From: Roseateles sp. | GTDB taxonomy: Bacteria > Pseudomonadota > Gammaproteobacteria > Burkholderiales > Burkholderiaceae_C | DNA: 64,000 nt | Direction of reading: 5' to 3' | Assembly (NCBI GenBank): GCA_016790285.1 | Contig: JAEUPJ010000025.1 | Coordinates: 1-64,000 of the forward strand | In this document: piece by piece, positions 54,207-62,653 of the stretch | How the letters are laid out: each line of letters starts with the position of its first letter | How positions within the stretch are numbered: the stretch's first letter is position 1 | Notes under the pieces: generated by a model | What the model was told of the DNA's origin: nothing | The model's database searches: none | What the model saw: the letters and a program-made list of their open reading frames with translations, nothing else | Position numbers and translations under genes: made by a program

Positions 54207-55553
54207 TCAGCGCTCCTGCACCATCAGCGTCACCTCGACGCGGCGGTTCTTCGCGCGGCCGGCTGGCGTGGCGTTGTCGGCCACGGCCTCGGCGTCGGCG
54301 CGGCCCTCGGCGCGCAGGCGGCCGATCTCCACCCGCTCGGCCAGCAGGTTGCGGAAGGCCTCCGCGCGCGCCTGCGACAGGTGCCAGTTGGACGGGAAGC
54401 GCAGCGAGCGGATGGGCTGGTTGTCGGTGTGGCCGGTGACGAGCACCGAGCCCTTGAGCCGCTGCAGCGCCTCGCCGATGCGCAGCACCAGAGGCCGCAG
54501 CTCGCTCGACACCTCGGCGCTGCCGGGCCCGAACAGCCCGTCGCCCTTGATGATGACGACCGAGCGGTCGGCCAGGTCGTTGACCTGCACGAGGCCGGCC
54601 TTGATGTCGGCGTCCAGCAGGCCGGCCAGGCGCGGCGCGGCAGGCGGCGGCGTGGGTGCGGCCACGGCGGCGGTCTTCACGTCGAAGCTGCGCAGCGTCG
54701 TGAACACGTCGTCCGAGGCACCATTGATGCTGAAGCGCAGGCCGATGTAGACGATGAGCAGCACCAGGGCCGTGGCTGCCGCGATGGCCCACAGCGGCAG
54801 CCGCTGGCGCAGGCCGCGCTCGCCGGGCTCGGCGCCCTGCCAGCGGGGCGAGAGGGCCGGGTCGGGCGTGTGGCCCTGGCGCAGCATCTGCGACAGGCGC
54901 GCGCGCACGCCGTCGAGCTGCGCGCGGCCGTTGTCGATGACGCGATAGCGGCCCTCGAAACCGAAGGCTAGGCACACGTACAGGAGCTCCAGCAGGTGGC
55001 GGTTGGCGGGCACGTTCTCGGCCAGCTTGGCCATCAGCGCGAACACCTTCTCGCCGCCCCAGGATTCGTTGTGGAACTGCACCAGCAGGCTCTGCGCCGC
55101 CCAGGCGCCGGAGCCGCCCCAGGGCGTGCTCGCGGCGGACTCGTCCAGCAGCGTGCACAGGATGTAGCGCCCCGCGATGACCTGCTCGTTGGGCAGGCCC
55201 TCGCCGCGCGCCTTGGCCTCGAAGGCGCGGATGCCTTCGGCCAACGCCTCCTTGAGCCCGGCCGGGTTGGGGTGCTGCGCGCTGTGCCGGATGCGCGGCG
55301 CGGCCGACAGCAGCGGCATGGCCGCGGCCACCAGCGGGTTGAGGCTGGCGGTGGTCAGCGCCTCCAGCGCCATCGGGGCCTCGCGCCCGGCAGGGCCCGC
55401 GGGCAGGCCCACAGGCGCGGCGCCACCCGGGTTGGCGGGCCGTGCCGCGGCCGGCGGCTGCACGCCCGTGGCCGGGCGGCCGGCGCTGGGCTTGATGACC
55501 GTGCGGTCCTGCCCGAAGGCGGCAAAGGGGTCGTCTTGTTGGGGGTCGCTCAT
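54207..55553 (-). CDS. tssL: T6SS protein TssL with C-terminal OmpA domain
   Basis: This 448-residue protein has a Pro/Ala-rich N-terminus (1-55), a DotU/IcmH domain (about 60-250, with LCTLLDESA and LVQFHNESWGGEK), one membrane segment at about 262-282, and an OmpA-like peptidoglycan-binding domain at the end (TGHTDNQPI, LSQARAEAF). It anchors the TssL-TssM complex to the cell wall directly, as in evolved TssL proteins. It lies between two copies of the same inverted repeat. Confidence 0.92.
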   Translation of the reverse strand: MSDPQQDDPFAAFGQDRTVIKPSAGRPATGVQPPAAARPANPGGAAPVGLPAGPAGREAPMALEALTTASLNPLVAAAMPLLSAAPRIRHSAQHPNPAGLKEALAEGIRAFEAKARGEGLPNEQVIAGRYILCTLLDESAASTPWGGSGAWAAQSLLVQFHNESWGGEKVFALMAKLAENVPANRHLLELLYVCLAFGFEGRYRVIDNGRAQLDGVRARLSQMLRQGHTPDPALSPRWQGAEPGERGLRQRLPLWAIAAATALVLLIVYIGLRFSINGASDDVFTTLRSFDVKTAAVAAPTPPPAAPRLAGLLDADIKAGLVQVNDLADRSVVIIKGDGLFGPGSAEVSSELRPLVLRIGEALQRLKGSVLVTGHTDNQPIRSLRFPSNWHLSQARAEAFRNLLAERVEIGRLRAEGRADAEAVADNATPAGRAKNRRVEVTLMVQER

Positions 55554-55579
55554 GCTTCAACCAATCGCGCCAAGGCAGG

Positions 55580-55690
55580 AACACAGCCACAGATGCACAG
55601 AGACACAGAGGCAGCCCGCCAGCGCAGCGGGCCGAGCGCCGGCACAGGCCCGCCCTCTCTGAGCCTCTGTGCCTCTGTGGCTGTGTTTTT
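55580..55690. repeat. Dispersed inverted repeat, copy 2 (CACAGAG/CTCTGTG)
   Basis: The left arm at 55580-55612 and right arm at 55663-55690 match copy 1 closely (cctctgtgcctctgtgg). It occupies the tssK-tssL gap, so the tssL gene is framed by two copies. On the plus strand the right arm ends in a TTTTT run, so it could also terminate transcription entering from that side. Confidence 0.7.
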
Positions 55691-55701
55691 GAACCATGGC
55701 A

Positions 55702-57039
55702 TCACGAACGAATCGCCCAGAACTCGAGTTCCAGGCCGGGGAACTCGCCGGCGATGTGCAGCGCCAGGCCACCGGAGCTTTCGAGCTGCTTCCACAGCTC
55801 GTTGCCGCGCGTCTCCAGCTCGAAGTAGTTGTGGCCGGCGTGGTAGGGGATCTGGCGCGGCGCCACGGGCAGCGGGCGCAGCGCGACGCCGGGCAGCTGC
55901 AGGTTGACGAGGTCGCGGATGCGCTCGACCGGGCCGATCTTGACCTGCGTCGGGAAGCGCGCCCGCAGCGCGTCGCCCGGCAGCTGGGCCGACACCGCCA
56001 GCACGAAGGTCGCGTTGCGCTGCAGCCCCACGTCGGGGATGAGCGCTACGCGCACGCCGTAGGCCCGGTCCTGCAGCTCGATGGGGATGGCGGTCTGCTC
56101 CATCACCATCGACAGCGACTGGCGCAGGTCGTCGATGACGGGCCGGAAGGTGGCGGCCAGGTCGTCGTGCACATAGGTGGCGTAGGCCGAGGGGCGGCGC
56201 GTGTCGCGGAAGGTGGCGAGGTCGCCCGCGAGCGACAGGCAGGCCGTGTACAGCCGCTCGGGGTGCAGCAGCGACACCGTGCGCAGGTGCTGGAACGTGG
56301 CCTGGTTGCGGTTCACGGCCTCCAGCAGCAGGAAGTCGGAGATCTCGCCCACGCCACCGCGGCCCGGCGCCGCCAGCCGCGCGGCCAGGGCCTCGCCGCG
56401 CTGGTTGAGCAGGCCGCAGAGTTCGCGCAGATAGCCGTCCAGCACCGCATGGGCCGGCGCGTGCAGCAGGGGCGGCACATAGCTCGGGTCCAGCACCACG
56501 CGGTTGTCGGCGCGGCGCTCCACCACGCGGGCCACGCCCAGCGTCACATAGCCTTCGCCCGCGTCGCGCTGCAGCATGAGGCGCAGGTTCAGCCGGCCGA
56601 TCTGCAGCGGGGCGTCGCGGTCGATGGCGGCATTGCTGTCAGCCACGCTGACCTCGGCCGTCGTGAAACGCGCGCCCATGGCGCTGGCCGCCTGCTCGGC
56701 GTCGGTCTCCACCACGCCGGGGCGCTGCAGCGTCACCGCCAGCACCACCACCTCGTTGCGCGCGTCGGCGGGGATGTCGAGTGCAGCCGGGGCGGCGTCG
56801 CTGCCCGGCGCGGAGAAGGCGGTGCCGTCGGCCAGCAGCCCTTGCGCCGAGGCCAGGCCCACCTTGCCGAGCGTCAGGGAGGCTTCGTCCAGGCTCAGCG
56901 CCGTGAAGCCCCAGGCGTAGGCCACGGCCTGCTGCAGGCGCTGGCGCCACTGGTGCTCCCAGTGGCGGTCGTGCTGCTGGAAGTGCTGCGGCTGGAGGAA
57001 CATGCCCTCCGTCCAGATCACGCGGTCACGCCAGGTCAT
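55702..57039 (-). CDS. tssK: T6SS baseplate protein TssK
   Basis: This 445-residue protein starts with the family's hallmark WTEGMFLQPQHFQQHDR. TssK connects the baseplate to the membrane complex. Full length is retained. It is the first gene of the T6SS operon and has a good ECF-type promoter 69 nt upstream (57109-57136). It diverges from the ompA gene. Confidence 0.95.
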   Translation of the reverse strand: MTWRDRVIWTEGMFLQPQHFQQHDRHWEHQWRQRLQQAVAYAWGFTALSLDEASLTLGKVGLASAQGLLADGTAFSAPGSDAAPAALDIPADARNEVVVLAVTLQRPGVVETDAEQAASAMGARFTTAEVSVADSNAAIDRDAPLQIGRLNLRLMLQRDAGEGYVTLGVARVVERRADNRVVLDPSYVPPLLHAPAHAVLDGYLRELCGLLNQRGEALAARLAAPGRGGVGEISDFLLLEAVNRNQATFQHLRTVSLLHPERLYTACLSLAGDLATFRDTRRPSAYATYVHDDLAATFRPVIDDLRQSLSMVMEQTAIPIELQDRAYGVRVALIPDVGLQRNATFVLAVSAQLPGDALRARFPTQVKIGPVERIRDLVNLQLPGVALRPLPVAPRQIPYHAGHNYFELETRGNELWKQLESSGGLALHIAGEFPGLELEFWAIRS

Positions 57040-57108
57040 GGATGGGTTTGCCTCAAACGGAACGAAACATGGGGGAGCAGGCCGCCTGGGGCGCCTGCGA
57101 TCCCCGGG

Positions 57109-57136
57109 TGAGTGACTCCGGCCCCCGCTTGGTTCC
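57109..57136 (-). promoter_or_regulatory. ECF-type promoter of the tssK operon
   Basis: Read on the minus strand: GGAAC (57136-57132), 15 nt, then GTCACTCA (57116-57109). It is arranged back to back with the plus-strand copy at 57148-57175, which makes the pair a large inverted repeat. Confidence 0.7.
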
Positions 57137-57147
57137 CGGCCGCCGCG

Positions 57148-57175
57148 GGAACCAACCGGCGCGTGGCGTCACTCA
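57148..57175 (+). promoter_or_regulatory. ECF-type promoter of the ompA-family gene
   Basis: GGAAC (57148-57152), 15 nt, then GTCACTCA (57168-57175), ending 36 nt before the ATG at 57212. The -35 halves of this and the tssK copy also pair as an 8-bp hairpin (57131-57138 with 57146-57153). Confidence 0.7.
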
Positions 57176-57211
57176 ACCAGCGTCTTCCTCCGTCCACGGT
57201 GAGTGCCTGCC

Positions 57212-57778
57212 ATGAAGAAGTTCCCTCTCCTGCTGCTGGTTTCCCTCTGCGGCCTGGGCCTCGGTCTGCCCGCCGCCGCGCAGACGCCCGAGGTGCCGCC
57301 GCCCGCCGCCTCGGCCGCCGAGGCCGTGGACCTGGGCAAGAGCGTGCCCACGGCCGATGCCATCGCCGAAGGCCTCTTCCCTGACGACAAGTGCAAGGAG
57401 CTGGAGGCCAACGGCTTCAAGTGCATGGGCTTCAAGCCCGCGATCCGCTACTCGCTGCCGGCGACCTCGTTCAAGGTCGGCTCGGCGGAACTTCCGCCGC
57501 TGCTCAAGCGCCAGCTCGACGTCTTCGCCGACGTGCTCAAGACCAAGAAGAACGCCGACCGCCAGGTGCGCGTCATCGGCCACGCCGACGCCTCCGGCAC
57601 CCCGGCGGCCAACCAGGCCCTCTCCGTGCGCCGCGCCGAGGCCGTGCGCAACTACCTCGTCAGCAAGGGCACCGACCCGGCGCTGCTCGTCATCGAGGGC
57701 GTGGGCTCCAAGGACCTCAAGAACCCGGCCAAGCCGACGGCGGATGAGAACCGGCGGGTGGAGATTGGGCGGAAGTAG
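57212..57778 (+). CDS. OmpA-family peptidoglycan-binding protein
   Basis: This 188-residue exported protein has a signal peptide (residues 1-23, ending AAA) and a C-terminal OmpA domain (VIGHADASG, LSVRRAEAVRNYL, IEGVGSKD). A Cys-containing segment (DDKCKELEANGFKCMG) lies between them. The ATG at 57212 is preferred to an upstream GTG because GGTGAG lies 8 nt before it. It probably binds the cell wall near the T6SS or TPS machinery; its promoter matches the T6SS promoter. Confidence 0.88.
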   Translation: MKKFPLLLLVSLCGLGLGLPAAAQTPEVPPPAASAAEAVDLGKSVPTADAIAEGLFPDDKCKELEANGFKCMGFKPAIRYSLPATSFKVGSAELPPLLKRQLDVFADVLKTKKNADRQVRVIGHADASGTPAANQALSVRRAEAVRNYLVSKGTDPALLVIEGVGSKDLKNPAKPTADENRRVEIGRK

Positions 57779-57799
57779 GGGGCGGCTCCCCCGTTGCGC

Positions 57800-58336
57800 T
57801 CAACTCAGCGCGGCGGCAATCTTCGCCACGAAGTCATCCAGATCTTCGGGCTTGCGGCTGGTGATGACGCCATCGTCCTCCACCACCGATTCATCCACGA
57901 CGATGCCGCCCGCGTTCGAGAGGTCCGTGCGCAAGGACGGCCATGACGTCACCCGGCGCCCGCGCACCAGCCCGGCGTCGATCAGCAGCCAGGGCGCATG
58001 GCACACCGCGGCCACGGGCTTGCCGGCCTGGGCAAAGTCCTGGATGAGCGTGATGGCGGCCGCCTCCAGGCGCAACGCATCGGGGTTCATCTGCCCACCC
58101 GGCAGGACCAGCGCGTCGTAGTCGGCCACGCGGGCCTCAGACAGCGGCAGATCGACCGTGACGGCATCGCCCCAGTCCTTCTTGTCCCAGCCCTTGATGG
58201 AGCCCGGCTTCGGTGATGCCACGTGGACGGTTGCACCCAGCTCCGCCAACTGCTGTTGTGGCACCTTCAGCTCGGACTGTTCAAAGCCATCAGTGGCGAC
58301 GATCAGGATGCGGCGGTCGTTCAAGGGCTTGCTCAT
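57800..58336 (-). CDS. DJ-1/PfpI-family protein
   Basis: This 178-residue protein belongs to the PfpI branch of the DJ-1 superfamily. The nucleophile elbow AVCHAP has Cys112 followed by His113, and Glu19 in GFEQSE is the conserved acidic partner. Members have been reported as proteases, deglycases or chaperones. The start at 58336 (MSKPLNDRRIL) is chosen; the frame continues upstream without family similarity. It is convergent with ompA and separated from it by 21 nt. Confidence 0.9.
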   Translation of the reverse strand: MSKPLNDRRILIVATDGFEQSELKVPQQQLAELGATVHVASPKPGSIKGWDKKDWGDAVTVDLPLSEARVADYDALVLPGGQMNPDALRLEAAAITLIQDFAQAGKPVAAVCHAPWLLIDAGLVRGRRVTSWPSLRTDLSNAGGIVVDESVVEDDGVITSRKPEDLDDFVAKIAAALS

Positions 58337-59201
58337 GATGGCGGTCTGGGCATCGGGTGGAAGAGGCTTCAAGCCTAGGCAGCCGCATGGACGCGCGATG
58401 TCGGACAAGACCTTATCGGCGTTCAGGCGCAAGTGCCGGGTTGACGCGTGGTTCGCGAGCGAGGGGGCCTCCTCTATTGACGCCGGGCCGGGCGGTCCAA
58501 TGCGCCCTTCACGAACTGGTACCGTCAGCGCTTGACGGCGGCATACACCCCCCAAGCAGGCGTTTGAGCGCATGACTGCAGCCAGTAGGCATATTCGTCG
58601 GTGCCGTCAGTTCACGAATTCGGACGTGCGCCTGTGGTAGCACTGCGGCTGGCAGCTTTGCAGCGATCTCGGTCGGTCGGCGCCGCGCGTCCTGCGGCCG
58701 GTCCTTGGCGCATTCCGGTCACCCAGACGGCGGCCGGGTCAAGCTCCCACCATCCGGTCTGATGGTTGGACCGGCCGTTCGATGATGCCGCCCGCGGTAA
58801 CGACACCCGAGAGACCGCTTCGCGGCCGCACGACCGTCGCATATCGACCCTGAGTAGATATTCGAATCGCCGGTCTCGCTGCCGAAAAGCAGTCGCTAAT
58901 GACTGGTCTGTTGCTGCGACAGGCGGACATGCCAAGCAGCGGAACATCGGCGCTTCATCGGCCGCGGCTATGAGGCAATCGGTCAAAGGCTAGCGGGCCG
59001 TCAACTGACTCGCATTCAATGCAGGGTGCGGCGCGGCAAGCGCGCTTGGAAATCTAGACGATGATGCGCTGCTCGAATGCAGCTTGCTTCTTCACGAACG
59101 AATCGAAGGTTGGACCGTCCAAAGCATTCATCGAACGCGGGATCGTCGGCGACGGACGTGAGGATGTCCACGTCAGGGTGGGCAGGATCGGTGCGACCTG
59201 C
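58337..59201. other. Gene-poor stretch between PfpI and the HEPN operon
   Basis: I see no convincing gene in these 865 nt. Composition is less GC-rich than to the left. On the minus strand just after the HEPN gene, two overlapping frames (about 59055-59185) read like protein, for example a 25-residue stretch starting MNALDGPTFDSFVKKQ and ending at a TAG near 59056. They may be remnants of a lost or frameshifted gene. No terminator is clear. Confidence 0.4.
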
Positions 59202-59702
59202 CTATTGATTCTTCTTGCCGTCGCTCATGCGGATGATCGCAGTGACCAAGCCAACCGCATGAACCAGGTTGTCGCGGTCACCCTCGAACCTGGCGATCCA
59301 TTTCGGACCGTGGAAGAGGTTGTTGCGATAGCGGTTCAAGATCAGCACACAGACGTCGAGCTGCTGCTGCACTGATGCGGAATCGCGCAGGCCGTTCTCG
59401 ACGGCCTCCTTCCACTTGTTCGCAAGCTTGAGGTCGGCAAAGTGTGGCGACGGCTTGCCGTCGACGAGGTATCGCTGCCGAAAGTGCGCAAACGCCGGCT
59501 CGATTGCAGCCCCATCAAGCAGGCCGGCTTCGGCCACCTTCTCGACCATATGCAGCAGGACCTCCGGCTTGCCATCCATGCCGAGGTAGTTGGCCTCGAA
59601 ATACATCCACAGCAGCGAGAAATCGACGATGAGTTTTTGCATCTCTTCGTCGATGTACTGCAGGCCATCTGGTCGTTGTCGGAGCCATTCCAAAACGTTC
59701 AT
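59202..59702 (-). CDS. HEPN-like protein, putative RNase
   Basis: This 166-residue all-helical protein contains RNNLFH at residues 126-131, the R-N-x3-H motif of HEPN ribonucleases. The context (VLILNRYRNNLFHG) is typical of that helix, with the next helix starting near residue 145. The ATG follows gaggggg. It starts 63 nt after the helicase-nuclease stop on the same strand and is probably co-transcribed. It could be an effector RNase or its inactive partner. The family is not identified further. Confidence 0.68.
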   Translation of the reverse strand: MNVLEWLRQRPDGLQYIDEEMQKLIVDFSLLWMYFEANYLGMDGKPEVLLHMVEKVAEAGLLDGAAIEPAFAHFRQRYLVDGKPSPHFADLKLANKWKEAVENGLRDSASVQQQLDVCVLILNRYRNNLFHGPKWIARFEGDRDNLVHAVGLVTAIIRMSDGKKNQ

Positions 59703-59765
59703 CGAACCCCCTCATTTCGTTGACCAGCTCTGGAGCCGCCAACGCAGCGCCTGTTTGACCTGAAA

Positions 59766-62300
59766 CTATTCTTCGACGAAATGCTGCAGGTAGTTCTCGA
59801 CCAGGGCTCCACTGCGCACCTGTGATCGCTTCAGGCTCTTGGCGCACTCGGAGACCAGATCCTTGTCAGCCAGCTGGGACTCGCACAACTCCGTGAGTAG
59901 CACCCTGGCATCCGAGATCAACGCCGCCAGCTTTTCATAGGTGAGCGCATAGGACTCGCCAGCTGATGCCGCCTTCGTCGCCACGTTGTTCGGGTGGACC
60001 GATACCCGAACGACTTCGTAATCGGGGTAGTTGGCTTCAAACCATTCCTGGGCGACCAGCAACTGCCCGTGTTGCTCCTTGGTGAGCGCGTTCTTGCCTT
60101 TCTTGCGACTCTTAGCTTCGATGACAAAACCGACGTTACCCGGAAGCAGCCACAACAGATCTGGGCCTTCGCCGTTGTTGTCAAACCGTTCGGAAGACAG
60201 GCCCAGGAGCTGAGCCAGATCTGCAAGGGCCTGTTCGAACTGGTTGGCGGATGCACCGGCATGCAGATGCGCAACCACGTCCTCGAACCGATGCAGCAAG
60301 CCTCGTCGAATGCGGTAGCCCTCCAACTGCTGGGCGATCGCCTTGGCCTGCGGGGTGGGTTCGTCGAGTGGTCGATAAGGGGGGAGTACCTTGGGGCGGT
60401 GGAGGTTCGGATTCCTGGCGAACGCGTCGCGTTGGAGTTGATCACTGCGCTCGGATTGCCCCCACTGGCTTGAGATTCTGGCCGCCAACTGCAGAACCCA
60501 CCCGTGCGTCTGGCCATCGACGTTCTTGTCGTTCGCCAGCGCCTTGTCGAGCCGGGCTATTGCATTGGCGTGATTTCCGTTTGCCCACAGGTTGAATGCC
60601 TTGCGTTCGGCCGCTGCGAGTTCGAACCTTCCCGGATCAGCAGGTTCTGCTTCTACCCCTTCCGCCAGGGTCTCAGCGTGGTACTCAACCCAGTCTGCAT
60701 CGCGGTTGAAGCTCTTGCTGATAGTCGCACCAAGTTCCTTGGCCGCTTTCACTTCCTGGCTGACTGTGGTGCCCATCTCAAGCTGCGCACGAGTCGCACT
60801 GGTGAGCAGCCGAAAATTCGCGTCCTTGGCGACCCATCCTGCCAGCTCGGAGCCCACCAGCATGACCACGCAGTGGTCGCCGGCGCCACGCGCACCGCGC
60901 CCAATGCCCTGCTCGATTCGCTGCGCAAGCATGCGATTTATCGTCGCACCGCCGTACAGGGTCGCTGCGCGCAACAGCTCGTAGTCCGAGGTGCCGGAAG
61001 GCAAACCTTCCATCACCAGCAATCTGCAGGCATCTCCTGGCAGATCAATCCCGTCGTAGCGATTTGCGAAGACCATCGGTCCATTCGATTCCCGCGTTTG
61101 AAGCTGCTCCACTAAGGCTTCCACTTGGGCCGCATCTTCGGCATGCGTGGCGACGTCTGACCATTTCTCCGCCGCAGCGTTGGAAGACACCAGCACGACG
61201 GCGCCGAACTTTCTGGTCTTCGAAGTCCATTCCAGCAGCTTTTCAACGGTGGTACGTACCTTCTGCTTGAACGGCATCAGGTCGGGAATCAGGATCATCC
61301 GCTCGCTGATGCCGGCCAACGATCGTGAGGTCAGTGCCTTGTCGACGAACTTCGGATCGGCGTCGAACGTTCTCACGATCTCGCTGTCATCGGCAATCGT
61401 GGCGGACATGTAGATCCGGCGCGGCGCGTCCTCGAAGGTAGGGAACATGTTCACCAGAGGGAGTACGGGCGTGATCGTGAAAGTGTTGCGACTGATCAGC
61501 GCGTGGCAAAGATGGAGGTTGTCCCGAACGAGTGGCCAAATCAAACCGTAGCGTTTCTCTGCGTCCGCCTTAAGCACCTCACGTACCGCATCGAGCTGTT
61601 CGTGCCATGCCCAGTACGGGACCTCGACGACACCCCAGTTCAGGCCTGAGACCGTGTCGTCGAACGTCCCGAGGCGGTCCATTTCCTTGAAGGCGCGACG
61701 GAACAGGCCGGTCAACTCCTCGTAGCGTTCGCGATCCCTTTCCTTGTCCTTTCCTTCGCCGCGGGCCGGCACTTCCAGCGTGAAAGAGTCCCGTACAACC
61801 GAGAACGACACATGGGCATCGTCCAAGACGACCGCGCCCACCTTGACGGGGGCGCCTGGGCCGCCGCGAAGGCCGAACTTGGTTCGACCGTTAAACAGAG
61901 CTTTGTATGTCGCGACCATGATGGCCTTGCCGTTGACAAAGTCATCGTCAAGAGGCTCACCGGGCGCGTACGGCACCGCGCTGATGCCCAGCGCCTTCGC
62001 CTTTTCGAGGGTCTGATTAACCAGTTGGCGATTCGGTGCCAGATAGAGGACGGGCTCCTGCAACTCATTGATGGCGGATTGCGCCATGAGCAGGCCCACC
62101 AGCGTCTTGCCGCCACCGGTGTGCAGCTTGACGACCACATCTCGATCGTTCCGCCGCTCGAACCAGTTCTCCAGCACTTCGGCCTGGCTGGTGTACAGAT
62201 CGTTGATGCCAGGAGGCTTGGGCAGGCGCCTGAAAATTTCCAGGGGTTCCTTGGGCGCCACCCGCTTCTTTTGCGTCCTCAGCTTGGAAAAGTCGACCAC
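59766..62300 (-). CDS. Superfamily 2 helicase fused to a PD-(D/E)XK nuclease
   Basis: This 844-residue protein has Walker A TGGGKT (61-66), motif II DDAH (160-163), motif III-like MSATIADD, and motif VI-like QGIGRGARG. A C-terminal nuclease-like domain has Asp714 and Glu728-Ala-Lys730 (GPDLLW...VIEAKSRK). I chose the GTG at 62300 because AAGGAGG lies 4 nt upstream; earlier in-frame starts lack a site. It is the first gene of a two-gene operon with an HEPN protein and diverges from a second HEPN gene, which suggests phage defence. It is not a match to systems I can name. Confidence 0.82.
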   Translation of the reverse strand: MVDFSKLRTQKKRVAPKEPLEIFRRLPKPPGINDLYTSQAEVLENWFERRNDRDVVVKLHTGGGKTLVGLLMAQSAINELQEPVLYLAPNRQLVNQTLEKAKALGISAVPYAPGEPLDDDFVNGKAIMVATYKALFNGRTKFGLRGGPGAPVKVGAVVLDDAHVSFSVVRDSFTLEVPARGEGKDKERDRERYEELTGLFRRAFKEMDRLGTFDDTVSGLNWGVVEVPYWAWHEQLDAVREVLKADAEKRYGLIWPLVRDNLHLCHALISRNTFTITPVLPLVNMFPTFEDAPRRIYMSATIADDSEIVRTFDADPKFVDKALTSRSLAGISERMILIPDLMPFKQKVRTTVEKLLEWTSKTRKFGAVVLVSSNAAAEKWSDVATHAEDAAQVEALVEQLQTRESNGPMVFANRYDGIDLPGDACRLLVMEGLPSGTSDYELLRAATLYGGATINRMLAQRIEQGIGRGARGAGDHCVVMLVGSELAGWVAKDANFRLLTSATRAQLEMGTTVSQEVKAAKELGATISKSFNRDADWVEYHAETLAEGVEAEPADPGRFELAAAERKAFNLWANGNHANAIARLDKALANDKNVDGQTHGWVLQLAARISSQWGQSERSDQLQRDAFARNPNLHRPKVLPPYRPLDEPTPQAKAIAQQLEGYRIRRGLLHRFEDVVAHLHAGASANQFEQALADLAQLLGLSSERFDNNGEGPDLLWLLPGNVGFVIEAKSRKKGKNALTKEQHGQLLVAQEWFEANYPDYEVVRVSVHPNNVATKAASAGESYALTYEKLAALISDARVLLTELCESQLADKDLVSECAKSLKRSQVRSGALVENYLQHFVEE

Positions 62301-62653
62301 ATTGCCTCCTTGACTCTTATGAATGTGTGTGGCGCACGGTACTGAGGGCGGCAACGCTAGATATGAGGGACAACCCGAGGCACTGGCGAGCGCCTCGGTA
62401 TTTGCTCATCCCTACACAGGCCGGACCGGATCGGATCGAACGAATTGCATGCTCGGAGGGTACATATTGCGCAAGAGGGCGTGGACCGAGATCGCGGCGA
62501 GACTTCTAGCGCTCGGAACTCAGTGAGGCTCTGAGGGACAGCTGCCCAGCGACGAAGACATACACATTGGCAATAGGCCCATCACGTACAGTGCATTGGC
62601 CTTGCCAACGAATGACCTCCATCCAGATTATTTTCCCGACCAAAGGAGATATC
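62301..62653. other. Divergent intergenic region of the helicase/HEPN locus
   Basis: These 353 nt separate the two divergent starts and should hold both promoters. I found good ribosome-binding sites at each end (AAGGAGG for the helicase, AAGGAG at 62643-62648 for the HEPN gene) but no convincing -35/-10 pair. A hairpin CGAGGC/GCCTCG lies near 62374-62395. Short plus-strand frames here lack support. Confidence 0.4.

Noticed and set aside
50570-54439. A 1289-residue plus-strand frame across tssM and tssL
   Set aside because: Shadow frame; tssM and tssL on the minus strand carry Walker A, DotU and OmpA motifs.
62323-62526. Short plus-strand frame in the divergent helicase/HEPN gap
   Set aside because: No ribosome-binding site and unremarkable composition; the region is more likely promoter DNA.
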